From: Chthonomonadaceae bacterium | GTDB lineage: Bacteria; Armatimonadota; Chthonomonadetes; Chthonomonadales; Chthonomonadaceae | Direction: 5' to 3' | Length of the DNA: 64,000 bases | Assembly: GCA_027450145.1 (NCBI GenBank) | Contig: DAIDKH010000005.1 | Span: forward strand, 1 to 64,000 | Part shown: positions 45,198-53,939 of the stretch, in pieces | How the letters are laid out: the number at the start of each line of letters is the position of its first letter | How positions within the stretch are numbered: position 1 is the first letter of the stretch | Made by a program: the position numbers and the translations under genes | The notes under the pieces: model-generated | What the model was told of the DNA's origin: nothing | The model's input: the letters and a program-made list of their open reading frames with translations, nothing else | Database searches by the model: none

Positions 45198-46550
45198 ATG
45201 GCTGAGCTCTGGCGGGATATACAGGCGAGTGACTTCGAGATTGAGATAATACAGGCTGAACAGGAGGGGAAAGACGCAGCTGCAGTGCGCGATCTTCTAG
45301 CCAAGCAGCCCGCAGTTCTGGATACCCCAGAGGGCCAAAAGGCGGCAGTAGAGTTGCTCAGCCAAGTACGGAATCTGCCTATTGCAGAAACCTACCAGTA
45401 TGTGGAACCTGACGATCTAGAGTCCATCAAAGCGAGCCGTACTAGCTCGGGCGAATCGCTTCCTCATTGCGCATACTCTGACGCCGAAATGCTGGATCGC
45501 CTGCAAGGCGGCTGGCTGGGGAGAACCTGTGGCTGCCTGTTAGGTAAGCCTGTTGAAGGGTGGCATCGCCCTCGGCTTTACGGCCTGTTAAAAGAGTCGC
45601 AAAAGTTTCCGTTGCGTGATTACATTAGATTTGCAGATATTCCCACAGCAGTCGCGGAGAAGTACCACGTACAACAGAACGAATTTTCAGCCTGGTCTTT
45701 TTTCGCTGACAACCTTGCGGATGGTGCGCCAGCAGACGACGACATCAACTACATGGTTACCGCCCTGGAACTATGGGCGCGGCACGGTTCGGCAATAAGG
45801 CCTGTCGACGTTACAAACTTCTGGCAGGAGGCTATTCCGATAGAGAAAACGTACACTGCCGAGAGAGCCACTTATAGAAATCTGCAAAATGGGCTGTTAC
45901 CTCCTGCAACTGCGATTACCGCAAACCCTTACCGAGAGTGGATTGGCGCCCAAATTCGCGGTGACGTATGGGGCTATCTTCACCCTGGTAACCCGGAGCG
46001 CGCTGCCGAGTTCGCATGGTGTGACGCCTGCGTTAGTCACGTTAAAAATGGGATATATGGCGAGATGTGGAGCGCAGCAATGAATTCTGCTGCATTTGCC
46101 ACCAACAATATTCAGCAGATTATAATGGCTGGGTTGGCGCAGATTCCGCTAAAATCTCGGCTGCATGATGCAATAGAAGATGTTCTGGAGTGGTATGAGC
46201 TGGATGTGGACGTCGACACCGCAGTGTATCGTGTGCACGAACTATGGAATGAGGAGCGCGCACATGATTGGTGCCACACGATTTCTAATGCCATGATTGT
46301 AGCAATAGGGCTGCTGTGGGGCGGCGGAGATTACGAGAGGTCCATCTGCATCGCGGTGCAGGCATGTTTTGATACTGACTGCAACGGAGCGACGGTGGGC
46401 TCAATCTGTGGAATTCTCGCCGGCGCATCACGCTTGCCAAAGAAGTGGACAGAGGTGGTAAACGACACGCTGCACACCGAAGTGAAGGGATATGAACGGG
46501 TGTCCATCACCGATATGGCCCGCAAGACCATGGCGCTACAGGAGCGCTAG
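45198..46550 (+). CDS. ADP-ribosylglycohydrolase-family protein
   Basis: Family whose members remove ADP-ribose from modified substrates, using a binuclear metal site. The metal-binding motifs are visible: ADDDINYM near residue 180 and DTDCNGATVGSICG near 393. GGWLGRTCGCLLGKPVEGW near 105 is the family opening. It has a 100-residue N-terminal extension. Metal-site chemistry suggests it is active, but many such homologues act on other substrates. ATG at 45198 is used, with GGAG at 45186-45189; the in-frame GTG at 45180 is less likely. It starts about 160 bases after the STAND gene and is perhaps not in the same operon. Confidence 0.85.
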   Translation: MAELWRDIQASDFEIEIIQAEQEGKDAAAVRDLLAKQPAVLDTPEGQKAAVELLSQVRNLPIAETYQYVEPDDLESIKASRTSSGESLPHCAYSDAEMLDRLQGGWLGRTCGCLLGKPVEGWHRPRLYGLLKESQKFPLRDYIRFADIPTAVAEKYHVQQNEFSAWSFFADNLADGAPADDDINYMVTALELWARHGSAIRPVDVTNFWQEAIPIEKTYTAERATYRNLQNGLLPPATAITANPYREWIGAQIRGDVWGYLHPGNPERAAEFAWCDACVSHVKNGIYGEMWSAAMNSAAFATNNIQQIIMAGLAQIPLKSRLHDAIEDVLEWYELDVDVDTAVYRVHELWNEERAHDWCHTISNAMIVAIGLLWGGGDYERSICIAVQACFDTDCNGATVGSICGILAGASRLPKKWTEVVNDTLHTEVKGYERVSITDMARKTMALQER

Positions 46551-46981
46551 CCGACGATGTCTTTTGGTGATAGGTGATTCGTTTCTATGTGAGTAATGCG
46601 GGGTATCACTATCAATGTGGTACCCTCAATTTTTTATAATGCGTACTAGTGAGTTTTTGGTCACGGACTATTCAAAAACGCGCTCGAGTGAATAGTCCGA
46701 TAATGTCCACTCCTCTTGTCCCAATGCTGCGCACCTCTAATTGATCCCCTGATATCGAACGTTTGAAACCAATTAAGTTTGTGAAATAATTACGTGCATA
46801 ATCGATATATTATGGTGAAATATTCAAATACTAATTTGTAATTATATTTTGAACCGTAGCCGACAATGCCTTCTACAAGTTTTTGTACTGGTTATTATCC
46901 CTCGCGTTGTCCGGTCACTACTACCGTTTCGGTGCTGATGGGAAACGCGCTTTCAGCGGTATCGCACGAAAGGCACGATTA
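46551..46981. other. AT-rich intergenic region upstream of the chemotaxis receptor
   Basis: No gene seen over 430 bases. It holds a TATAAT at 46635-46640 without a clear -35, and a strong hairpin at 46664-46699. The receptor's promoter is probably within the AT-rich stretch around 46780-46860, but no clear hexamer pair can be chosen. Confidence 0.5.
46664..46699. repeat. Perfect 11-base inverted repeat (hairpin)
   Basis: CGGACTATTCA at 46664-46674 and TGAATAGTCCG at 46689-46699 enclose 14 bases. There is no T tract, so it may be a structured RNA or binding site rather than a terminator. It lies 115 bases after the ADP-ribosylglycohydrolase-family gene and about 280 bases before the receptor start. 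Confidence 0.55.
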
Positions 46982-49117
46982 ATGAAGAGTTTTGTCAACT
47001 TGAGAACCGGTCTAAAGTTGGGTATAGGCTTCGGGGTCACGATTTTAGCCTTGCTCGCAACTGGTATTCTGGGGCTCATTAGAATAAATATGTTGTCGTC
47101 CATGATACACAACATGTACGAACGAACAGTTATACAGAGCAAGCTCGGAGACCTTAGCGACGACATGGCTCATTTTGAGGTTGCTCAGAAGGATCTTATC
47201 ATTTCTTCAACAAATTCGGACATGCTACAACGAAAAGCTCAGATGGACGCTGCCGCGCAGCATTATGACAAAGATTCCACTGATTTCAAATCGCTCCCCA
47301 TTGCGCAGGACGTGAAACAAAAGTTCAATAGTCTTGCACAGTCATGGATCACGTACAAGAACATTTGTACACAGGTGACATCCCTGGCACTTCAAAATCG
47401 AGACCACGCAGCACAACAGCTCTACAACAGCCAAGCCGAGCCACAGCTTACAAAGGTAAGGAGTGGCTCAGCGAACTTGAAGCAGATGGTCACCCAGGTG
47501 AGCCAAGCAGACGAAAGGTCTGCGAAGCTACTGGAGGCCGATGCGCGCAAGCAGATACTCGCGATTACGCTTTTTGCGATCATCGCTGCTATCACCATAG
47601 GCGTAGTAACTACCATGTTAATTGTGCGGCCGCTCAAGGCAGTTGGTGATTGCATGGTGAAAATGCGGGACAACTGTGCGACTAATTTGCAAAATGGCAT
47701 GAGAGCCATGGAACATGGTAACCTCACCGTAAGTGTTGTTCCTACCACCGAAGTACTTGTAATGGATCGTAAGGATGAGTTCGGTACTCTGGCGGCGACA
47801 TTTAACTCAGTACTTGGCATGATTCAGAGCGCCATCTATTCATACGAGGACGCCAGAAGATCTCTCTCAAGCCTAATATCATCGGTTTCAGCTAAGGCGG
47901 ACGTAGTTGCGGCCACGAGTGTGCAGTTGGCGTCATCGGCACAACAGAGCGGTCGGGCGTCTGAGGAGATAGCCCGTTCTATACAAGAGGTAGCTACCGC
48001 GGCTAGTCAGTCTGCCCAGACGAGCCAGCAGATGGCGCAAGGCAGTGAGCAGCAGGCGAAATATGCGACCGATGCCGCGACCGAGATGGAACAGCTTCAT
48101 GGAAGAGTGAAGCAGGTGCTAGCTGGCAGTCGGCAGCAATTGGACGCAGCCATGCAGGCAGCTTCTGCAATGCGTGAGGCAGCGCGGGCTGTTGAGGAGG
48201 TTGCAAAATCCTCAGAGCAGATGGCAAATGGAGCTAGGCGCGCGAGTACGGTTGCGCAGACCGGCAGCGACTCGGTGGATCAGACCATTGCGAGTATGGG
48301 TCGCATAAAGCAGAATGTCGGTATAGCTGCGGAGCGGATAGCGGCCCTTGGCCAGATGGGGGATGCGATAGGTACCATTGTCGAGACAATCGATCAGATT
48401 GCAGAGCAGACGAACCTTCTAGCGTTGAATGCTGCCATCGAGGCGGCGCGAGCAGGCGAACACGGTCGAGGTTTTGCCGTTGTTGCGGATGAGGTTCGCA
48501 AGCTTGCCGAGCGGTCAACCGTAGCGACGAGTGAGGTAAGTTCGTTGATTTACAAGGTTCGCCAGGGTGTTGAGGAGTCGGTGGAGGCAATGACGGCTAG
48601 CAGCCGTGAAATGGCTGATGGAGCGGCTCGAAGTACAGAGGCTGGTACCGCTTTGCAGCAGATCCTTGCCGCGGCTAAATCAGTAGCTGCTGAAGTGGAG
48701 AACGTTTCGGCGATATCTGAACAGATGGCTGCCTCGGTTGAGGAGGTAGATGCGATCATCGAGACAGTTCGTCAGCTGAGTGATGCAAACACCAGAGTGG
48801 TTGAGGGTATGGTATCTGGTGCGGACCGTGTGTCGTCCGCGATAGCCTCTGTAGCGTCTGTGAGCGAAGAGTCTGCGGCAGGCGCGCAGGAGATGAGTGC
48901 ATCAGCTGAAGAGGTAGCGGCATCCACTCAGAACGTCTCTGCAGCGGTTGAAGAGCAGACAGCGAGTATCCAGGAGGTGAATGCATCCTCTGCGGAGCTA
49001 AGCACCATGGCAAGCAAACTGAAGGAGCTGGTAGCGTTGTTCACCCTAAATCGCGAGGAGAGTGCACAAGCACCGAACCTTCGCATGGAGCGATACGTGG
49101 ACCGACGCGCGGCATAG
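46982..49117 (+). CDS. Methyl-accepting chemotaxis protein
   Basis: Transmembrane chemoreceptor. TM1 is near residues 12-32 ([19 protein letters not shown]), a periplasmic four-helix-bundle-like sensor spans about 35-190, TM2 is near 198-218 ([18 protein letters not shown]), and HAMP follows. The cytoplasmic signalling domain contains the tip sequence [20 protein letters not shown] followed by [18 protein letters not shown]. The ATG at 46982 is preferred to an upstream start at 46883, which adds 33 unrelated residues before TM1; GAAAGG stands nearby. The product is 711 residues. No che genes are in the window. Ligand unknown. Confidence 0.92.
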   Translation: MKSFVNLRTGLKLGIGFGVTILALLATGILGLIRINMLSSMIHNMYERTVIQSKLGDLSDDMAHFEVAQKDLIISSTNSDMLQRKAQMDAAAQHYDKDSTDFKSLPIAQDVKQKFNSLAQSWITYKNICTQVTSLALQNRDHAAQQLYNSQAEPQLTKVRSGSANLKQMVTQVSQADERSAKLLEADARKQILAITLFAIIAAITIGVVTTMLIVRPLKAVGDCMVKMRDNCATNLQNGMRAMEHGNLTVSVVPTTEVLVMDRKDEFGTLAATFNSVLGMIQSAIYSYEDARRSLSSLISSVSAKADVVAATSVQLASSAQQSGRASEEIARSIQEVATAASQSAQTSQQMAQGSEQQAKYATDAATEMEQLHGRVKQVLAGSRQQLDAAMQAASAMREAARAVEEVAKSSEQMANGARRASTVAQTGSDSVDQTIASMGRIKQNVGIAAERIAALGQMGDAIGTIVETIDQIAEQTNLLALNAAIEAARAGEHGRGFAVVADEVRKLAERSTVATSEVSSLIYKVRQGVEESVEAMTASSREMADGAARSTEAGTALQQILAAAKSVAAEVENVSAISEQMAASVEEVDAIIETVRQLSDANTRVVEGMVSGADRVSSAIASVASVSEESAAGAQEMSASAEEVAASTQNVSAAVEEQTASIQEVNASSAELSTMASKLKELVALFTLNREESAQAPNLRMERYVDRRAA

Positions 49118-49224
49118 AGTGAATCGCCTCCGATTTCGTTCGAGTAATCGGATATCAGCTGATGACGGTTCCTAGGAATAAGTTAAATCCGCAGGTCTAG
49201 AATAACTGTAGTCACGCAAACATG

Positions 49225-49266
49225 ACCAAGCCCTCCTTTTAGCCAAATAGGGGGCTTGGTTTCTAT
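49225..49266 (+). terminator. Rho-independent terminator after the chemotaxis receptor gene
   Basis: CCAAGCCCTCC at 49225-49235 pairs with GGGGGCTTGG at 49250-49259 and is followed by TTTCTATT. It ends about 285 bases before nuoG. Confidence 0.8.
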
Positions 49267-49477
49267 TATATGGGCCGAAGTATTGCTACCATCTCACATT
49301 AAACCGTTGGCGGTTCACCGTCCGTTCAGACCAGTGTGTAATCGTAACTGCTAATCGCTGCTAGGTTACGTAATAGGTGAACGGATTGTGGAAGTAAACA
49401 CTCTCTAGATATTTCAACGGCGGGCGCACCCACCCCTTCGGAATTTGAAGACACTTGGCTGTATGCGGGTTTAGAGG

Positions 49478-49507
49478 TTGTGAAATCCCGCACAGATACG
49501 GTACACT
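49478..49507 (+). promoter_or_regulatory. Candidate promoter of the nuo operon
   Basis: TTGTGA at 49478-49483 and TACACT at 49502-49507 are separated by 18 bases, 45 bases before nuoG. Moderate match. Confidence 0.4.
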
Positions 49508-49552
49508 CTCATGGCATAACCGAATTAATCGGTCGTAAGGAAGGGACGTGTA

Positions 49553-51787
49553 ATGGCAGACAGAAGCCTTACTCAGACTGAAGTCTCATTGAACCCGGCT
49601 TCTAGTGATATGGTGGAGATCACCATTGACGGCATCGAGCTTTCTGTGCCTAAAGGGGAGAATATCATTGAATCCGCCAGGCGGGCGGGAATCGATATCC
49701 CCTATTTTTGTTACCATCCTCGACTGTCTAAAGGCGACGCTGCCAACTGCCGGATGTGTCTTGTAGAGACTGCCTCCAAAATGCCGGACGGCACGGTGCG
49801 CAAGATGCCGAAGCCGCAGACTGCGTGTACCCTGCCGGCGTCCCCTGGCCTTATAGTCTCTACAAATACAGAACAGGTGTTTAAGGATCGCCGGGGCATA
49901 CTGGAATTTCTACTAATAAACCATCCCCTTGATTGCCCAGTATGTGATCGCGGAGGAGAATGTCCCCTACAAAATAACACGATATTCTATGGCGCATCTG
50001 CGACTCGTTACACCGAAGAGAAAAGGCATTATCCGAAGGCGTATCCTCTTTCGACGCATGTGGTGTTCGATAGCGAACGGTGTATCCAGTGTGCCCGGTG
50101 TACCCGGTTTAGTGAAGACATAAGCGGCGACGCGCAGCTTGCATTGCTAAAGCGCGGTGCAGACGCTCATATTGGAACCTTCGCTCATACTGAGTACAAC
50201 AGTAAGTTTAGCGGAAACGTTATCGAGTTGTGCCCGGTAGGCGCACTCACCTCGCGCAGTTACAGGTTTAAAGCACGTCCGTGGGATCTTCAAACCCAGA
50301 GCTCCGTCTGTTCGCGGTGTTCGAATGGATGCAATATCAAACTCGACTACCGAATGGATAGCGTTGTTCGGGTCAATGCGCGGCTTAACGAGGATGTGAA
50401 TGAGGAGTGGACGTGTGATAAGGGCAAGTTCGGCCATGACTACATCTCCTCGTCAGATCGACTAACAACGCCGATGGTGCGTGCAGGCTCTACATTTGAG
50501 CCGATTTCGTGGGGCCAAGCGTATCAGCTGCTCGTTGCCCAGCTTAAAAAGGCAGGCGGGCATTCCGGTGCGATTGGCGGTGGACGTTGCACCAATGAAG
50601 ACAACTATATGCTTCAGAAGCTGTTTCGCGAGCAACTGAAAAGCACCCATTTAGACAGCCGGTGCCTCCCTGCTTCGGCCGCTGCCGGAGATGCGCTATA
50701 TGACCGTATGGGCTTTCGTAGTATGGGCTCTTCTATTGCTGAGCTGGAAGACAAGAGATCTGTTTTCGTGATTGGCACAGCGCTGGAGGATGAGCAGCCA
50801 ATCATTTTCCTCAGGATACGCAAAGCCTGGAGGTTTAAAAACGCCAAAATTGTTTATGCCAACAGCCAGATTGCGCAAGATTCGGTAAGCGTTGCTGACT
50901 TTGCCTCGCCGGTGATCAAGTATAATGCGGGGTGTGAACTGCACGTTCTGCGCGGATTACTGCTTGCCTTGCTCGCTGGTAATCCTGATCTCGCATCGAA
51001 GCTTCCGGCCTCCATCGCTACCTCCGCTTCAAGCTGGTCGCTCGAGGAATCAGCATCCGCTGCGGGCATTGATGCGGGCTGTCTTAAGGACGCCGCAGCT
51101 GCTTTAGGTTCCGGTCCAGCGGCAATCATAGCCGGTACGGCAGTGCAGTTGAGCCCGAATTATGGGGAAGCAATCGATGTGATGACTGGGATTTTGGCTG
51201 TTCTTGGTTCACCTGATGACCTCAACATACCGGTTGCGGAGTGCAACTCACTTGGAGCTGTGCACATGGGTGTTCATCCAGATTACATGCCAGGTAATGT
51301 GAAGGCTGCCCATCGAGGCCTGAACACAGAGGCGATGCTTCGCGGTGCTGTAAACGGCGATATCGCAGCTCTATGGTTAGTCGGATGTGACATCGCTGCC
51401 CATTGGGTAGACAAAGATTTGGTTAGCAGGGCCCTTGATGCTTGCCCATTCGTGGTTGTAAGCGAGCTCACGATGACTGAGACGGCAAAACGAGCGCATC
51501 TTGTTCTACCTGCTGCATCCATGGCAGAAAAGGATGGATGCTACACCAACTGCGAAGGACGTGTTCAAAGACTTCATCGTGCGTTTGCGCCGGTAGGCAG
51601 CAGTAAGCCAGACTGGCTTATTTTCGCTGAGGTTGCTGCGTTGCTTGGTGCAGAAGGTGGGCCGGTGTCGGCTCGCGAGATCACATGCACAATTGCTAGC
51701 GATGTGCCAAACTACTCCGGTATGCTTCCTGCCGCCTTAGGGAATGCGGGGCTCTTGCGACCAGAGAAATATGCCGTTAGCGAATAG
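49553..51787 (+). CDS. nuoG: NADH-quinone oxidoreductase subunit G
   Basis: Peripheral-arm Fe-S subunit of complex I. In order: a [2Fe-2S] domain (CYHPRLSKGDAANCRMC), the HPLDCPVCDRGGECPLQ motif with His/Cys ligands, a [4Fe-4S] set CIQCARCTRF with CPVGAL, and a C-x2-C-x3-C-x27-C set (CSRCSNGC to WTCDKG), which is exactly the pattern of the extra N7 cluster found in E. coli and Thermus. The molybdopterin oxidoreductase-like domain occupies the C-terminal half. Length is 744 residues, shorter than E. coli's 908. GGAAGGGACG precedes the ATG. First gene of the nuo cluster here; the nuoA-F genes are not in the window. Confidence 0.92.
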   Translation: MADRSLTQTEVSLNPASSDMVEITIDGIELSVPKGENIIESARRAGIDIPYFCYHPRLSKGDAANCRMCLVETASKMPDGTVRKMPKPQTACTLPASPGLIVSTNTEQVFKDRRGILEFLLINHPLDCPVCDRGGECPLQNNTIFYGASATRYTEEKRHYPKAYPLSTHVVFDSERCIQCARCTRFSEDISGDAQLALLKRGADAHIGTFAHTEYNSKFSGNVIELCPVGALTSRSYRFKARPWDLQTQSSVCSRCSNGCNIKLDYRMDSVVRVNARLNEDVNEEWTCDKGKFGHDYISSSDRLTTPMVRAGSTFEPISWGQAYQLLVAQLKKAGGHSGAIGGGRCTNEDNYMLQKLFREQLKSTHLDSRCLPASAAAGDALYDRMGFRSMGSSIAELEDKRSVFVIGTALEDEQPIIFLRIRKAWRFKNAKIVYANSQIAQDSVSVADFASPVIKYNAGCELHVLRGLLLALLAGNPDLASKLPASIATSASSWSLEESASAAGIDAGCLKDAAAALGSGPAAIIAGTAVQLSPNYGEAIDVMTGILAVLGSPDDLNIPVAECNSLGAVHMGVHPDYMPGNVKAAHRGLNTEAMLRGAVNGDIAALWLVGCDIAAHWVDKDLVSRALDACPFVVVSELTMTETAKRAHLVLPAASMAEKDGCYTNCEGRVQRLHRAFAPVGSSKPDWLIFAEVAALLGAEGGPVSAREITCTIASDVPNYSGMLPAALGNAGLLRPEKYAVSE

Positions 51788-51853
51788 GCAGTGTTATACT
51801 TTTCCTTGGCGGCACATTTAGTCTGCCAGTAATTACCTCGATCAGGAGACGAG

Positions 51854-53071
51854 ATGCTAACCGGTCTTGTAGCGCATTGGGATAAACTGCGCGATGGCAT
51901 CTATCACTTATTTATATTTCCGGAATATTGGCATGGTATCCGTCTGCCTGCGTTAGTTCCTTACGTGGCGCTCGCCGGAATCTTTGCGTTTACCCTGGGC
52001 ATCCTTCCGATGCTCATCTGGATTGAGCGTGTCGTCATTGGTTTGATGCAAGACAGAACGGGACCCAACCGTTTGGGACCCCGAGGCTTGCTGCAACCAC
52101 CAGCTGATGTCCTTAAACTCTTCTTCAAAGAGGACATTCAACCGGGCAGTATAGATGTGCGTCTGTACTACCTTGCACCGTTCATCTCAATGTTGGTAGC
52201 GCTCTCTGCCGGTGCCGTAATCCCCTTGCAGGCTGTAACTTTCCGCAACCCACATGGTGGCCTGTTTACCGTTCCTGTAACACCCGGCAACGTGAATATA
52301 GGCTTGCTGTTTATGCTGGCGGCATCGTCACTGGGTGTCTACGGTATCATTCTTGCCGGCTGGTCCTCGAACAACAAATATTCGTTGTTGGGTGGATTAA
52401 GGGCCTCTGCACAGATAATCAGCTATGAACTGGCAATGGGCCTTTCGCTTCTTTGCGTTGTTCTGTTGGCCGGTTCTGTTCAACTGGACCACATCGTGAA
52501 CGCCCAGAATACCTTGCCATTTGGTATTCACGGCTTGCCAGCATTTCTAAAAGGCAGCATATTTTCATGGTACTGGCTGCAGTCACTATTAGTGCCAGTC
52601 GTGATTTATACAATTGCGATGATTGCGGAAACCAACCGCGCACCTTTTGACTTGCCAGAAGCCGAGTCCGAACTCGTTGCGGGCTTTCACACTGAATACA
52701 CGTCCATGAAGTTCGCGACGTTCTTTGCGGGCGAGTACGTGAATATGCTGATGATCTGCGGACTCAATGCATCGGTCTTCTGGGGTGGCTGGTTACCGCC
52801 CTTCAACTGCTTCCCATTCACCTTTATTCCCGGATTTGTGTGGTACATCCTTAAGGTGATGATGGGCATATTCTTTTACACGTGGCTTCGGGCAACGCTT
52901 CCAAGGTTACGGTACGATGCACTCATGAACCTTGGCTGGAAGCGGATGCTTCCGCTTGCGCTCGTCTGGCTATTTCTGCTTGCAGGTTACAGTTTGGCCC
53001 GCACTGCAGTTACGCAACACGCCGCGCCCGCTACAGTAATGACCGCTGCCCACGTGGCACCAGGCCGCTGA
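51854..53071 (+). CDS. nuoH: NADH-quinone oxidoreductase subunit H
   Basis: Membrane subunit at the junction of the complex I arms, forming part of the quinone-binding chamber. Hallmarks seen: GLMQDRTGPNRLGPRG, LLQPPADVLKLFFKEDI and IAETNRAPFDLPEAESELVAGFHTEY. About eight or more membrane helices follow the family layout. With 405 residues it is longer than the usual 320-340, owing to an N-terminal segment and an internal loop around residues 110-145 plus a C-terminal tail. AGGAGA precedes the ATG. It is followed after nine bases by nuoJ, where nuoI would usually be. Confidence 0.92.
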   Translation: MLTGLVAHWDKLRDGIYHLFIFPEYWHGIRLPALVPYVALAGIFAFTLGILPMLIWIERVVIGLMQDRTGPNRLGPRGLLQPPADVLKLFFKEDIQPGSIDVRLYYLAPFISMLVALSAGAVIPLQAVTFRNPHGGLFTVPVTPGNVNIGLLFMLAASSLGVYGIILAGWSSNNKYSLLGGLRASAQIISYELAMGLSLLCVVLLAGSVQLDHIVNAQNTLPFGIHGLPAFLKGSIFSWYWLQSLLVPVVIYTIAMIAETNRAPFDLPEAESELVAGFHTEYTSMKFATFFAGEYVNMLMICGLNASVFWGGWLPPFNCFPFTFIPGFVWYILKVMMGIFFYTWLRATLPRLRYDALMNLGWKRMLPLALVWLFLLAGYSLARTAVTQHAAPATVMTAAHVAPGR

Positions 53072-53080
53072 GGAGTATAA

Positions 53081-53596
53081 ATGCCTGCTATCATCCTCTT
53101 CTGGATACTCGCCATAGTGTGTGTAGGCGCTGCACTAACCATGGTGACCACCGCGAATCCCGTACGTAGCGCTCTCGCTCTGGTGGTATGCTTTCTTACC
53201 TTGGCAGTTTATTACGTAACTCTATCGGCGCAGTTTATCGGCGCCGTGCAGGTGGTAGTATACGCTGGCGCGGTCATGGTTCTGTTTCTTTTCGTCATAA
53301 TGCTGCTCAATCTAGGGGCGCCTGCTGCTCGAACGAGTGAAGGATCTGGCCAGAGAACGGCCGCCGTAGCACTGGGGGCGGTGCTCTTATTGGTACTATT
53401 CGTAAGCGGTATGTTCTTCGAGGTGCCAGGCAGAGCGGTATCGGCAGCATCCGCACAGGCGCAGGGCACGGTTAAGGCTGTGGGGCTAACGCTCTACAAC
53501 CCTCACCTGCCGTGGCTGTTTCCTTTTGAAGCTACATCCTTGCTGCTCTTGGTAGCAGTAGTTGGCGCGATCGTTATGACGCGTCGTCAAGTTTGA
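53081..53596 (+). CDS. nuoJ: NADH-quinone oxidoreductase subunit J
   Basis: Membrane subunit with five helices that helps form the proton path. Typical stretches: NPVRSALALVVCFLTLAVYYVTLSAQF (in pieces) and VVVYAGAVMVLFLFVIMLLNL. The C-terminal half ends at MTRRQV. Length is 171 residues, normal. GAGGAG stands before the ATG. The gene sits directly after nuoH with only nine bases between, so nuoI is absent from its usual position. NuoK follows after 23 bases. Confidence 0.9.
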   Translation: MPAIILFWILAIVCVGAALTMVTTANPVRSALALVVCFLTLAVYYVTLSAQFIGAVQVVVYAGAVMVLFLFVIMLLNLGAPAARTSEGSGQRTAAVALGAVLLLVLFVSGMFFEVPGRAVSAASAQAQGTVKAVGLTLYNPHLPWLFPFEATSLLLLVAVVGAIVMTRRQV

Positions 53597-53619
53597 TCAT
53601 TTAGGTGAGGTGAGTATTC

Positions 53620-53922
53620 ATGGTACCGGTTTCCTACTATCTTTCGCTCTCTGCGGTTCTATTTACCATAGGAGTGGTGGGCGTCTTAGTTAAGCGCAAT
53701 CCTATTCAGGTATTTATGTGCATTGAGCTGATGTTGAACGCGGCTAATCTCACCTTTATCGCACTGGGCCGCTTCTATGGAACAGCCACAGGCGAAATGT
53801 ACGTTATCTTCGCCCTTGCAGTCGCCGCCGCAGAGGTTTCTGTAGGATTGGGGATTATTGTCACCATCTTCCGCAGCAGGCAGTCTATCGACCTCGATGA
53901 AGCTGCTCTGTTGAAATCTTAA
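53620..53922 (+). CDS. nuoK: NADH-quinone oxidoreductase subunit K
   Basis: Small three-helix membrane subunit of complex I. The 100 residues show NPIQVFMCIELMLNAANLTF with the conserved glutamate, and FALAVAAAEVSVGLGIIVTIFR with a second conserved glutamate; both are used in proton translocation. GAGGTGAG precedes the ATG. It lies between nuoJ and nuoL in the standard order. Confidence 0.93.
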   Translation: MVPVSYYLSLSAVLFTIGVVGVLVKRNPIQVFMCIELMLNAANLTFIALGRFYGTATGEMYVIFALAVAAAEVSVGLGIIVTIFRSRQSIDLDEAALLKS

Positions 53923-53939
53923 ACCAGACAGACGAACTG

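Larger units (their letters stand above)
49118..49552. other. Intergenic region between receptor and nuo genes
   Basis: Contains a terminator at 49225-49266 and a promoter candidate for nuoG at 49478-49507. No gene is seen. Confidence 0.5.
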
